Assembly (NCBI GenBank): GCA_023424585.1
Contig: JAFADT010000774.1
Location: forward strand, 1 to 8,251
DNA length: 8,251 nucleotides
Source: Pseudomonadota bacterium
GTDB lineage: Bacteria; Myxococcota; Myxococcia; Myxococcales; Myxococcaceae
Direction of reading: 5' to 3'
Notes under the pieces: model-generated
Seen by the model: the letters and a program-made list of their open reading frames with translations, nothing else
Databases searched by the model: none
What the model was told of the DNA's origin: nothing
In this document: positions 1-6,364 of the stretch, one piece after another
Numbering within the stretch: the stretch's first letter is position 1
Layout: each line of letters opens with the position of its first letter
Translations under genes and position numbers: made by a program

Positions 1-226
1 CCCGCGAGGTGACAACCGGGGTACTGAACGCCGCGTGGGAGTAGTCGAGCGCGCGACCTGGAATCTCCACGGGGACGCGCAAGCGTCCTTCCCACGAACC
101 TGGCCGGCCCATCCGGAACCGCCAGGAGTCCTCCAGGTCTCGACCCTGGGCGTCCTGGGGATGCCCCAGTTCCCAGCGGCCCTCCAGGTACACGTCATCA
201 GCGAGCTCGAAATATCGCAAGGACAT
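1..226 (-). CDS. Imm11-family immunity protein, N-terminal part (3' end outside window)
   Basis: Reading leftward from ATG at 226-224, an open frame of 75 codons runs off the window edge with no stop; it begins MSLRYFELADDVYLEGRWEL. This opening and the later segment with VEIPGRALDYSHAAF resemble the N-terminus of Imm11 proteins (formerly DUF1629, the Myxococcus MXAN_0049-type immunity family), which from memory are about 180-200 residues. No signal peptide is visible, so the protein should be cytoplasmic. It starts 17 bp after the stop of the AHH nuclease toxin on the same strand, with an AGGA ribosome-binding site at 236-239, nine bases before the ATG. Order and spacing fit a toxin-then-immunity operon. 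Inference: it binds and neutralises that toxin's C-terminal domain. The family call rests on remembered sequence resemblance; the cognate pairing rests on position. Confidence 0.8.
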   Translation of the reverse strand, partial: MSLRYFELADDVYLEGRWELGHPQDAQGRDLEDSWRFRMGRPGSWEGRLRVPVEIPGRALDYSHAAFSTPVVTSR

Positions 227-243
227 GGGTCGGGTTCCTGAAC

Positions 244-1626
244 TCACTCCGTGCGGGTCACCAGCCTGTTGAGGGGACTGCCCTTCTGGGCGATCTCTTG
301 CGCCAGGATACGGAGCGCTCCCCTCAACGCCTCTCGGCATTGCTCCAGGGTCTTGCAGGTCGCCGTCACCTGTTCAAGCCGTTGATGGACCCTTTCATGA
401 TACGCGCGGGGATGCGGGCCACGATGGCCGGGAACGTCCACCTGGTTCTCGGGATCATTCAGGGACATCCCGGCCTTGTCGAAGATCCGCTGGTAGCGCG
501 GCGTCCACGGGCCGCCGTTCGCGGTGGACGTGCTGAACTTGTCGGACGCGATGTGGTGCTTCGGCCCCGGCACCTCCACGGGCCCGCCCATCGCCACCGC
601 GCCTGGCGCCAGGGTGAGGAGGAGGTCACCCGCCGTGGACACGGCGACGGACTCCACCTGGGCGGCCGCGACCAGCCGGAAGCCGCCCTCCGCCGCCGCC
701 ACGAGTGAGGCCTGCGCCGAACCGGGCAGCGTGGGCACCTTCGCGGCCAGGGTCTCCGCCGTGCTGCCCAGCGCCGCCGTGGCCAACATGACGAAGGCCC
801 GCGCGGCGTTCTCTCCCATCACCTCGCCGTACTGCTCGCCCGCGTCGCGGAGCGCGTCGAAGGTCGTGGCCTCCGCCACCGCGTCCGAGAGCCGCCTCCA
901 CCCCTGGATGAGGCTCCACACCGTGTCGACGCCCAGATAGGCGATGAGCGCCGCCGTCAGGGTCGCCGCGACGCCCTTGGACACGGGCTCCGGCAGCAGC
1001 CACAGGCCCAGATACAGGGCGCCGGTCGTGACGACCATGGAGAGCACGGCCTCGCGGTCCGTCATGCCGCGCAGCGCGTCCGCGGTCTCGTCCCACACCG
1101 AGTCCAACGCGATGGAGAAGGCCAGCGTGCGCTTGCCGTCCACGTCCAGCGCGGGCCCCCGCTCCAGCAGGTGGAGACAATCGCCGGAGAGCGACTTGCG
1201 CTTGCACCACCGGCCATAGGCCGCCGCCAGCGCCGCTCCATCGTCGTTGAGCCGCACGCGTCCCCGCCCCGGCTCCTGCACGGAGATGAGGCCCAGGTGC
1301 CCGCGCACCTGGGGGCGTGGCGGAAGCGAGGCCACGAGCAGGCGCCGGGCCGCCTCCAGGGGGTGCGTGGACACAGGCGCGGCGCGCGCGAGGCCCGCGA
1401 CCGTGTCCACGAAGCCCTCTTCCTCCAGCACCCCGGGCCGAACAGCCCGTTGAGGAGTGTGAACGAGGGCGGGGCCACGCCCCGTGCTCAGGTGCACACT
1501 CCGGGACGACGCACAGCCCGTGCCGACGAGCAACATCCACGCGATGACGGTCGCGTGCGTCAGCCGAACAGTGACAGCGGAACCGCGCGGGCGGTGAGGT
1601 TTACCCAGGACGTGGGGCTGTGGCAT
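244..1626 (-). CDS. SitA5-like polymorphic toxin lipoprotein with C-terminal AHH nuclease domain
   Basis: A 460-residue protein. An Arg/His-rich N-region and hydrophobic core (about 25-34) end in a lipobox-like GTGC, so Cys38 is the likely lipidated residue. Residues 39-345 match what I know of the SitA5 backbone: a WCKRKSLSGDC segment (140-150), a hydrophobic stretch about 195-240 with LPEPVSKG (211-218), and YGEVMGENAARAFVMLATAALG (266-287). Residues about 350-420 form an AHH-type HNH/EndoVII nuclease: His357-His358, W374, and a GHRGPHP/YHERVH block with His401, 405, 410 and 414. SitA lipoproteins are passed between myxobacterial cells by TraA/TraB outer-membrane exchange and kill recipients lacking the matching SitI. 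The start is forced: an in-frame TAG lies 13 bp upstream (1641-1639) and no other ATG/GTG precedes the signal segment. No strong Shine-Dalgarno is visible. GC falls to about 63% in the nuclease part from about 77% just before it. The backbone is recognised from memory; nuclease activity is inferred from motifs. Confidence 0.85.
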   Translation of the reverse strand: MPQPHVLGKPHRPRGSAVTVRLTHATVIAWMLLVGTGCASSRSVHLSTGRGPALVHTPQRAVRPGVLEEEGFVDTVAGLARAAPVSTHPLEAARRLLVASLPPRPQVRGHLGLISVQEPGRGRVRLNDDGAALAAAYGRWCKRKSLSGDCLHLLERGPALDVDGKRTLAFSIALDSVWDETADALRGMTDREAVLSMVVTTGALYLGLWLLPEPVSKGVAATLTAALIAYLGVDTVWSLIQGWRRLSDAVAEATTFDALRDAGEQYGEVMGENAARAFVMLATAALGSTAETLAAKVPTLPGSAQASLVAAAEGGFRLVAAAQVESVAVSTAGDLLLTLAPGAVAMGGPVEVPGPKHHIASDKFSTSTANGGPWTPRYQRIFDKAGMSLNDPENQVDVPGHRGPHPRAYHERVHQRLEQVTATCKTLEQCREALRGALRILAQEIAQKGSPLNRLVTRTE

Positions 1627-1647
1627 GGATGAAGAAGTCTACCCGCC
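1627..1647. promoter_or_regulatory. 21-bp gap between divergent start codons
   Basis: The toxin ATG (1626, minus) and the acyltransferase ATG (1648, plus) face away from each other with 21 bp between them. This is too short for two separate promoters, so each gene's promoter must lie partly inside the other's coding sequence, or at least one message is effectively leaderless. The gap holds a GAAGAAG stretch but no strong Shine-Dalgarno on either strand. I see no convincing -35/-10 pair here. Confidence 0.45.
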
Positions 1648-2748
1648 ATGAAACGCCGCCCCGAGTTCGACAGTCTGCGCGGAGTGCTGCTCGTCCTGAT
1701 GACGCTGACGCACCTGCCCACCCGGCTGAGTGTCCTTGGCAATCAGCCGTTCGGCTTCGTGTCCGCCGCCGAGGGCTTCGTGTTCCTCTCCGCGTTCCTC
1801 GTGGGCGTGGTGCACGCGAAGAAGCGGGACACGGCCGCCGTGTTCAAGAGCCTCTGGCGCCGGGCCCTCAAGGTGTACGGCTACCACGTGGCCCTGCTCG
1901 GCTTCTCGTTCACCATCATCGCCGCGCTGGGGGGCGCCGCGCGCAGGCCCGCCATCCACAACCTCATTGCCTTCTTCCACCAGGACCCGTTCACCGCCCT
2001 GTGGAGCAGCCTGTTCCTCCTCTACTGTCCCCCGCTGCTCGACATCCTTCCGCTGTACGTCGTGCTCCTGTTGCTCACCCCCGCCGTGCTGGTTGGGGCG
2101 CGCAAGGAGGGGTGGACGCGGGTCCTGGGGCTGAGCGCCCTCATCTGGGTCTGGGCGCAGGTGGGGCTCAAGCGCGCGCTGTATGATCTGCTCGTCGCCA
2201 TCCCCGTGCTGCCGTGGCCGCCGTTGAGCATCGACCTGTCGGGCGCGTTCGACCTGTTCGCGTGGCAGTTCCTCTGGGTGCTGGGGGTGTGGCTGGGCGT
2301 GGCTCGCGCCACCGCGCCGGAGCAGCGCGAGCCCGTGTCCCGCCGGCTCCTCACGGGCGCCCTCGTCGTCAGCCTGGGGTTCTTCGTGGTGCGGCACCTC
2401 GACCTGGACCTGGGCACCGCCTCCGTGCTGTTCGACAAGTGGTCGCTCGCGCCGCTGCGGCTCCTGAACTTCCTGGCCGTGGCGCTGCTCGCCAGCTGGC
2501 TCGCGCCCCGGGTGTTCCGCTGGCTGCAACCCAAGGTGCTGGAGGCGCTGGGGCAGGCGTCGCTGCCCGTGTTCGCCGTGCACGTGGTGCTGTGCCTGCT
2601 CAGCCTGTCGCTGCTGGACGAGAACGAGGACCCGCTGGACTACTGGGATGAAGCCGCGGTCCTGGTGGCCACGTTCTGCAGCATGTACTTCGTGGCGCTG
2701 CGCCAGCGCATCGCGGGCCGGAGCATGGGCCCGCCCTCGCCGTCCTGA
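1648..2748 (+). CDS. OpgC-family polytopic membrane acyltransferase
   Basis: A 366-residue integral membrane protein with about ten hydrophobic segments and no signal peptide. It opens with FDSLRG (7-12) and His22 in the first membrane segment, the arrangement of acyltransferase-3-like enzymes. It continues with AAEGFVFLSAFLVG (40-53), PPLLDILPLY (128-137) in a loop before the next membrane helix, and FAWQFLW (204-210), all features I associate with OpgC (PF10129). E. coli OpgC succinylates osmoregulated periplasmic glucans. Here the acyl donor and acceptor are unknown, and no glucan synthesis genes (opgG/opgH) are present, so envelope polysaccharide modification is only a family-level statement. 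ATG at 1648 is chosen because FDSLRG follows immediately and other nearby ATGs are out of frame; its ribosome-binding site is weak. The gene is divergent from the toxin and ends one base from the convergent flavoenzyme. Codon use matches the high-GC neighbours. Confidence 0.82.
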   Translation: MKRRPEFDSLRGVLLVLMTLTHLPTRLSVLGNQPFGFVSAAEGFVFLSAFLVGVVHAKKRDTAAVFKSLWRRALKVYGYHVALLGFSFTIIAALGGAARRPAIHNLIAFFHQDPFTALWSSLFLLYCPPLLDILPLYVVLLLLTPAVLVGARKEGWTRVLGLSALIWVWAQVGLKRALYDLLVAIPVLPWPPLSIDLSGAFDLFAWQFLWVLGVWLGVARATAPEQREPVSRRLLTGALVVSLGFFVVRHLDLDLGTASVLFDKWSLAPLRLLNFLAVALLASWLAPRVFRWLQPKVLEALGQASLPVFAVHVVLCLLSLSLLDENEDPLDYWDEAAVLVATFCSMYFVALRQRIAGRSMGPPSPS

Positions 2749-2749
2749 G

Positions 2750-3826
2750 TCAGCCGCGCGCGGCGGACAGCGCGGCGTCGGTCTCCGCCACCAGCGCCCG
2801 CACCAGGTCCGCCGCCGGGCCCTCGCGCGACAAGCCGATGCCCTGCCCCGCCCACAGGGCCATGAAGCGCGGGTCGTTCTGCTTCGACGACGCGGCCCGC
2901 AGCGCGCGCGTGGCCCCGTGCTGCTGCGGGAAGGGCAGGATGGCGCCGGCCTCCTCCAGCGCGGTCGTGAGCTCGTTGGGGATGGCCCGGGCCGGGCGCC
3001 CGGAGAAGGCGCGGGTGATGCGCGACGACTCATCCCGGGCCTCGCGCAGCAGCGCCTTGTGGGCCGCCGCCGCGCTGGACTCCTGGCACCGCAGGAACGC
3101 CGTGCCCAGCTGCACGGCCGCCGCGCCCAGCATCCGGGCCGCCGCGATGCCGCGCCCGTCCATGATGCCGCCGCTGGCGATGACCGGCACCCGCACGGCG
3201 TCCACCACCTGCGGCACGAGCGCCATCGTCCCCACCATGCCCGCATCGAACGAACCGCCGAAGGAGCCCCGGTGGCCGCCCGCCTCCGAGCCCTGCGCGA
3301 CAACCGCATCCACGCCCGCGGCCTCCAGCGCCCGGGCCTCGCGCACGTTCGTCGCCGTGCCCACGACGAGGACGCCGCGCGACCGGAACGCCTCCAGCAC
3401 CGGCGCGGGCGGAACGCCGAAGGTGAAGCTGAACACGGCGGGCGCCGCGTCGAGCACCGCCTCCACCTGCTTCGCGAAGTCCGGCATCGCGGCCGCCGAG
3501 GTCACGGGGGGAGGAAGCCCCAGCGCCGCATGGAAGCGCGCGAGGATGGCGAGCGTGGCCTCCGGCTCCACGGGAGCCACGGCGGGCTGTGGCGCGAAGA
3601 GGTTGATGGCGTAGGGCCGCGAGGTGAGCGCGCGCACCGCGCGGGCCTGCTGGGCGAGGTCCTCCGGCTGCATATAGGCGGCGCCCAGCGAGCCCAAGCC
3701 GCCCGCTTCGGACACCGCCGCGACCAGCTCCGGCGGCGTCAGGCCGCCCGCCATCGGAGCCTGGATGATCGAATGCGCCACCCCGAGCCGCTCCGCGAAC
3801 CTGCGCCACGCCTGCGGATCCATCAT
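2750..3826 (-). CDS. Nitronate monooxygenase (2-nitropropane dioxygenase-like flavoenzyme)
   Basis: A 358-residue cytoplasmic TIM-barrel flavoenzyme. Visible landmarks are QAPMAGG (22-28) at the first strand, GSLGAAYM (45-52), INLFAP (74-79), AQGSEAGGHRG (177-187) carrying the conserved His185, PVIASGGIMDGRG (214-226), and LGAAAVQLGTAFL (233-245), the phosphate-binding end of the FMN site. This motif order is typical of class I nitronate monooxygenases, which use FMN and O2 to oxidise alkyl nitronates or propionate 3-nitronate; length is normal. The physiological substrate cannot be read from the sequence, and FabK-type enoyl reductases share this fold, though the AQGxEAGGH context and size favour nitronate monooxygenase. 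Two tandem ATGs (3826 and 3823) follow a strong GGGGAGG at 3834-3840; the first has 7-base spacing. The stop is separated by one base from the convergent acyltransferase stop. Upstream lies the palindrome-containing intergenic region. Confidence 0.9.
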   Translation of the reverse strand: MMDPQAWRRFAERLGVAHSIIQAPMAGGLTPPELVAAVSEAGGLGSLGAAYMQPEDLAQQARAVRALTSRPYAINLFAPQPAVAPVEPEATLAILARFHAALGLPPPVTSAAAMPDFAKQVEAVLDAAPAVFSFTFGVPPAPVLEAFRSRGVLVVGTATNVREARALEAAGVDAVVAQGSEAGGHRGSFGGSFDAGMVGTMALVPQVVDAVRVPVIASGGIMDGRGIAAARMLGAAAVQLGTAFLRCQESSAAAAHKALLREARDESSRITRAFSGRPARAIPNELTTALEEAGAILPFPQQHGATRALRAASSKQNDPRFMALWAGQGIGLSREGPAADLVRALVAETDAALSAARG

Positions 3827-3833
3827 GGCTACG

Positions 3834-3840
3834 CCTCCCC
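3834..3840 (-). promoter_or_regulatory. Strong ribosome-binding site of the nitronate monooxygenase gene
   Basis: GGGGAGG on the minus strand sits seven bases before the first of two tandem ATG codons (3826) and ten before the second (3823). It fixes the translation start to one of these two, with the first at the better distance. Confidence 0.8.
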
Positions 3841-4001
3841 GTGATTCAGCCGGACAGCACTAACAGCCAGGGCTCACGCGGGGACGCCATGCGCCCCGGA
3901 GGCATCAGTCCTTCTTTCACGCCCCATGCCACGCACGAGGCGCACCGTGCCGCCCGCGTCAGTCCAACGGGGTTACGGCGTGACGCCCCCCCGCCCGGGC
4001 T

Positions 4002-4111
4002 GGTCCCAAACTTGTCCGACTGTCGGACAGGTTTCCGTCGTCCGAGCCGGTTCGACTGTCGGACAGGTCTTGCCGTGCCGTCCCAGCCTGTCCGACTGTC
4101 GGACAGGTTTT
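4002..4111. repeat. Three tandem near-perfect palindromes, 36-40 bp apart
   Basis: Each copy is an inverted repeat around a single central base (4021, 4057, 4097). The best copy (4087-4107) has perfect 10-base arms, CCTGTCCGAC and GTCGGACAGG. The first (4011-4031) has one mismatch and extends to 13-base arms (4008-4034) with AAAC/GTTT ends. The middle copy (4047-4067) has two mismatched pairs. Centres are 36 and 40 bp apart. On the minus strand each palindrome is followed by a related GGGAC or CGGAC segment, so the repeated unit exceeds the palindrome and the array looks like a degenerate tandem duplication. I found no further copy in the window. It could be a set of operator sites for the downstream flavoenzyme gene, hairpins in the upstream operon's 3' end, or a dispersed myxobacterial repeat; sequence alone does not decide. 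Confidence 0.85.
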
Positions 4112-4112
4112 C

Positions 4113-4189
4113 GCGGTCCGCCTCCGGCAGGGAGTCCGCGCGGGACTCTCACCTTCTCAACCCTGGGGACTGGATTCAGGTCGGACCGC
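4113..4189. repeat. Widely spaced 8-base inverted repeat enclosing the short hairpin
   Basis: GCGGTCCG (4113-4120) and CGGACCGC (4182-4189) are exact reverse complements 61 bases apart, with the 4132-4148 hairpin between them. An RNA from this region could fold into a branched structure. At this GC content, chance is a serious alternative. Confidence 0.3.
4132..4148. repeat. Short hairpin: 6-base arms, 5-base loop
   Basis: GAGTCC (4132-4137) and GGACTC (4143-4148) flank GCGCG. It lies about 57 bp past the stop of the beta-lactamase-like gene on that gene's strand. No T-run follows on the minus strand, so it is not a classic intrinsic terminator, though it could stabilise the 3' end of the message. 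Confidence 0.4.
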
Positions 4190-4204
4190 CTTGGGCACCG
4201 CACG

Positions 4205-5149
4205 TCATTCGCAGTCGTAGCTCGGCGCCGGCGTCCCAGGCTCCAGCACCACGGGCGCGGGGCCTCCGGCCTTCGCCAGCGCGTCACCGCAGTCCAGCGC
4301 CGCGTCCTTCGCCAGGTGCCGGTACAGGACACAGGACGCACGCTCCACGAAGAACGCCTGCCGCGGCCAGTCGGGCCCGCGTGAAGCCAGGAGGGCCACC
4401 GCGTACCGCCCACCATCCGGCAGCGTCACCAGCCCCACCTCGTTGAGCACGTTGTAGCGAGCGTCATCCCCACAGCAGCCCGGCGGCAGCCACCCGCCCT
4501 TGTGCTGGAGCGACGCGCGGGCCCCCGCGGGCAGGCGCGTCCCCAGCCAACCGCCACAGCCCTCTCGCGGCGTCAGCTCCATCCACTTCAGCAGCCGCGC
4601 CGTGGGCTCCGGCGGCAACACCTCCCGCCGGTCCAACCGCGCCAGGAACGACACCATGTCATCCGCGCAGAAGTAGTTGTCCCGCCCCATCGCGCGCGGC
4701 GAGTTCGTCGCCCAGCGCTCCCGGCCGTAGTTCCACTTCGTCAGCGCCGTGTGCGCCAGCCCCAGGCCGCGAAGGTAGACATTGATGGCATCCGGTCCGC
4801 CCACCAGGTCAATGACCTCGCCCGATGCCTCGTTGTCCGACGTGCGGAACACCTCCTCCGCGAGCGGCGCCACCGTCGCCAGGTCCCGCTGCCCCAGCGC
4901 CGCCGCCACCCAGAGCACCTTCGCGGAGCTGGCGGAGATGTGCGGCTCCAGACCGGAGACGCTCGCCAGCTCCCCCGTGCGCAGGTCCATCACCGCGAGC
5001 GACAGGTCCGTCCCGGGCGTCAGCCGCGCGGCCTCGCGCGCCAGCGACTCCACCACCGCGCCCAAGGACTCGCGCGGCGCGCTCGGCGCCGGCGTCGTCG
5101 CGCAGCCTCCCAGCGCCAGCAGGCACGCCCAGCGCAGCACCGTCCGCAT
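4205..5149 (-). CDS. Class A beta-lactamase-related serine hydrolase, lipoprotein
   Basis: A 314-residue protein with a short signal peptide and lipobox LGGC, so Cys16 is the probable lipidation site; a Pro/Ala linker follows. The fold signature is that of penicillin-interacting serine enzymes: SSAK (74-77, nucleophile Ser74 and Lys77), SDN (104-106) and KGG (217-219) in place of KTG. The class A ExxLN omega-loop motif with the deacylating Glu is absent; the equivalent stretch reads about NYGRERWATN (140-149), leaving Glu144 as the only candidate. Seven further cysteines (161, 198, 225, 226, 273, 287, 313) suggest disulfides and an extracytoplasmic site. Inference: an envelope peptidase or esterase on D-Ala-type peptides, rather than a resistance enzyme. 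It is the last gene of the operon, starting 12 bp after the DUF819 stop with its ribosome-binding site touching that stop. Confidence 0.82.
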   Translation of the reverse strand: MRTVLRWACLLALGGCATTPAPSAPRESLGAVVESLAREAARLTPGTDLSLAVMDLRTGELASVSGLEPHISASSAKVLWVAAALGQRDLATVAPLAEEVFRTSDNEASGEVIDLVGGPDAINVYLRGLGLAHTALTKWNYGRERWATNSPRAMGRDNYFCADDMVSFLARLDRREVLPPEPTARLLKWMELTPREGCGGWLGTRLPAGARASLQHKGGWLPPGCCGDDARYNVLNEVGLVTLPDGGRYAVALLASRGPDWPRQAFFVERASCVLYRHLAKDAALDCGDALAKAGGPAPVVLEPGTPAPSYDCE

Positions 5150-5154
5150 CCGCG

Positions 5155-5161
5155 TCTCCCT
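5155..5161 (-). promoter_or_regulatory. Ribosome-binding site abutting the upstream stop codon
   Basis: On the minus strand the DUF819 stop TGA (5164-5162) runs directly into AGGGAGA (5161-5155), five bases before the ATG at 5149. Ribosomes finishing DUF819 would sit on this site, which suggests translational coupling. Confidence 0.65.
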
Positions 5162-6364
5162 TCAGTGAAGCAGCCGGTGCACCTGCTCCAGCATCAGCGC
5201 GGTCACCAGGCCGCAGTAGGTGCCCAGCACGTATCCCAGCACCGCCAGCAGCACGCCCACCGGCGCGAGCGCGGGATGGAAGGCCGCCGCCACCACGGAC
5301 GCGGAGGCCGTCCCGCCCACGTTCGCCTGCGAGCCCACCGCCGCGAAGAACACCGGCGCCTTCAGCCACCGCCGCGCGCCCATCGTCACCGCCGCGTGGA
5401 TGCACATCCACAGCGCCCCCACCGCCACCAGCGCGGGCGCGTCCCACAGCCGCCGGAACTCCGCCTGCGCGCCAATCGTCGCCACCAGCAGGTACAGGAA
5501 CAGCGAGCCCACCCGGCTCGCCCCCGCGCCCTCCAGCCTGCGCACCGGCGTGAACGACAGCACCACGCCCACCGTCGTCACCAGCAACACCACCCACGTG
5601 AAGCCCGTCACCACGTTGCCCAGGTCCGGCAGGTGCCTCGCCAGTGCCGTGCACGCCACCGTCACGCCGAACGCCACCGCCAGCATCGACAGCAGGTCAG
5701 CCAGGCTCGCGGGCCGGGCGGACGCCGCTTGAAGGCGCGCGGACTCCTCGCGCACGCGGTCCAGCGCCGTCCGGTCCGCGCCGATGCTCGCGTCCATCGC
5801 CTTCTCCCGCCCGGCGAAGGACAGCAGCACCGCCGTCCACACGTTGGACACGCCCACGTCCACCACCACCAGCATGCTCAGCGTGCTGTCCAGCGCGCCC
5901 ACGCTCTGGCCAATGGCCACGAAGTTCGCGCTCCCCCCAATCCATGACCCGCTGAGCGCCGCCAGTCCCTTCCACGCCTGGTCCCCCAGCTCCGCCGGCA
6001 CCAGCCACCCCAACGCCAGATACGCGAGCGGCCCGCCCACCATGATGCCCACCGAGCCCGCCAGGAACACGCCCACCGCGTTGCGCCCCAGCCGCGCGAT
6101 GGCGGGCAGGTCCACCGACAGCACCAGCAGCACCAGGCTCGCGGGCAGCAGGTACACGCGCGTGAAGCGATACAGCTCCGACTGCGTGGGGATGACGCCC
6201 AGGTTCGACAGCAGCGTCGGCACGAAGTACGCGAACACCAGCAGCGGCACGACGTTGAAGAACCGCTCCACCGCCGGGTAGCGCTGCAACGCATACAGCC
6301 CCGCCAGCACCGCGAGCAGCACGGCGAGCACCGCCATCGGGTCCTGGATGAGCGGTGGCGTCAC
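5162..6364 (-). CDS. DUF819-family multispanning membrane protein, putative carrier
   Basis: A 400-residue hydrophobic protein with about ten to twelve membrane segments. Two related motif regions lie far apart: GSWIGGSANF (139-148) and GSQANVGGTAS (344-354), which looks like an internally duplicated, inverted-repeat transporter fold and matches DUF819 (PF05684, YjcL-like). The C-terminal LGYVLGTYCG (376-385) is also typical. A charged, cytoplasm-like linker (about 185-218) separates the halves. DUF819 proteins have no established substrate that I know of; import of murein-derived dipeptides is inferred from the neighbours. The frame stays open upstream into the epimerase gene, but the start is taken as GTG at 6364: it overlaps the epimerase stop as GTGA and has TGGAG five bases upstream (6370-6374). 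ATG at 6337, nine codons in, with AGGA four bases before it, is a reasonable alternative. Confidence 0.85.
   Translation of the reverse strand: MTPPLIQDPMAVLAVLLAVLAGLYALQRYPAVERFFNVVPLLVFAYFVPTLLSNLGVIPTQSELYRFTRVYLLPASLVLLVLSVDLPAIARLGRNAVGVFLAGSVGIMVGGPLAYLALGWLVPAELGDQAWKGLAALSGSWIGGSANFVAIGQSVGALDSTLSMLVVVDVGVSNVWTAVLLSFAGREKAMDASIGADRTALDRVREESARLQAASARPASLADLLSMLAVAFGVTVACTALARHLPDLGNVVTGFTWVVLLVTTVGVVLSFTPVRRLEGAGASRVGSLFLYLLVATIGAQAEFRRLWDAPALVAVGALWMCIHAAVTMGARRWLKAPVFFAAVGSQANVGGTASASVVAAAFHPALAPVGVLLAVLGYVLGTYCGLVTALMLEQVHRLLH

Larger units (their letters stand above)
3827..4204. other. 378-bp intergenic region holding palindromic repeats
   Basis: This is the leader side of the nitronate monooxygenase gene and the downstream side of the beta-lactamase-like gene, both on the minus strand. 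I find no supportable gene: open frames crossing it lack a convincing ribosome-binding site and recognisable content, and the longest runs antisense into the beta-lactamase-like gene. From 3841 to about 4000 I see no structure beyond high GC. From 4002 to 4111 there are three tandem palindromes, and from 4113 to 4189 weaker inverted repeats. The flavoenzyme's promoter should lie here, but I cannot point to a -35/-10 pair with confidence. Confidence 0.7.

Noticed and set aside
1620..2186. GTG-initiated plus-strand frame overlapping the toxin start
   Set aside because: It is an out-of-frame reading of the acyltransferase gene with Arg/Pro-rich content and no recognisable features.
1639..3309. 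Long minus-strand open frame opposite the acyltransferase gene
   Set aside because: Its translation is Arg/Gln/His/Gly-rich without domain features, and it is the antisense of a clear OpgC-type gene and an out-of-frame reading of the flavoenzyme gene.
4002..4111. Short CRISPR array
   Set aside because: The units are degenerate, contain almost gapless palindromes, and leave only about 15-19 bases between them, with those intervals themselves related. There are no cas genes in the window.
4087..4111. Intrinsic terminator (palindrome followed by TTTT on the plus strand)
   Set aside because: The T-run follows only on the plus strand, where no gene ends upstream. On the minus strand, where the beta-lactamase-like gene ends, no T-run follows the stem. 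A structural role remains possible, but not a classic terminator of a neighbouring gene.
3841..4446. Plus-strand open frame of about 200 codons across the intergenic region
   Set aside because: It runs antisense into the beta-lactamase-like gene, crosses the palindromes, has Arg/Pro/Ser-rich content typical of GC-rich shadow frames, and lacks a ribosome-binding site.
4205..5149. Antibiotic-resistance beta-lactamase
   Set aside because: The ExxLN motif needed for fast deacylation is not recognisable, KTG is KGG, and the operon context points to peptide metabolism rather than resistance.
4502..5947. Long plus-strand open frame opposite the DUF819 and serine hydrolase genes
   Set aside because: Arg/His/Gln-rich translation typical of antisense frames in very GC-rich DNA; no motif or start signal, while the minus-strand genes carry clear family motifs.
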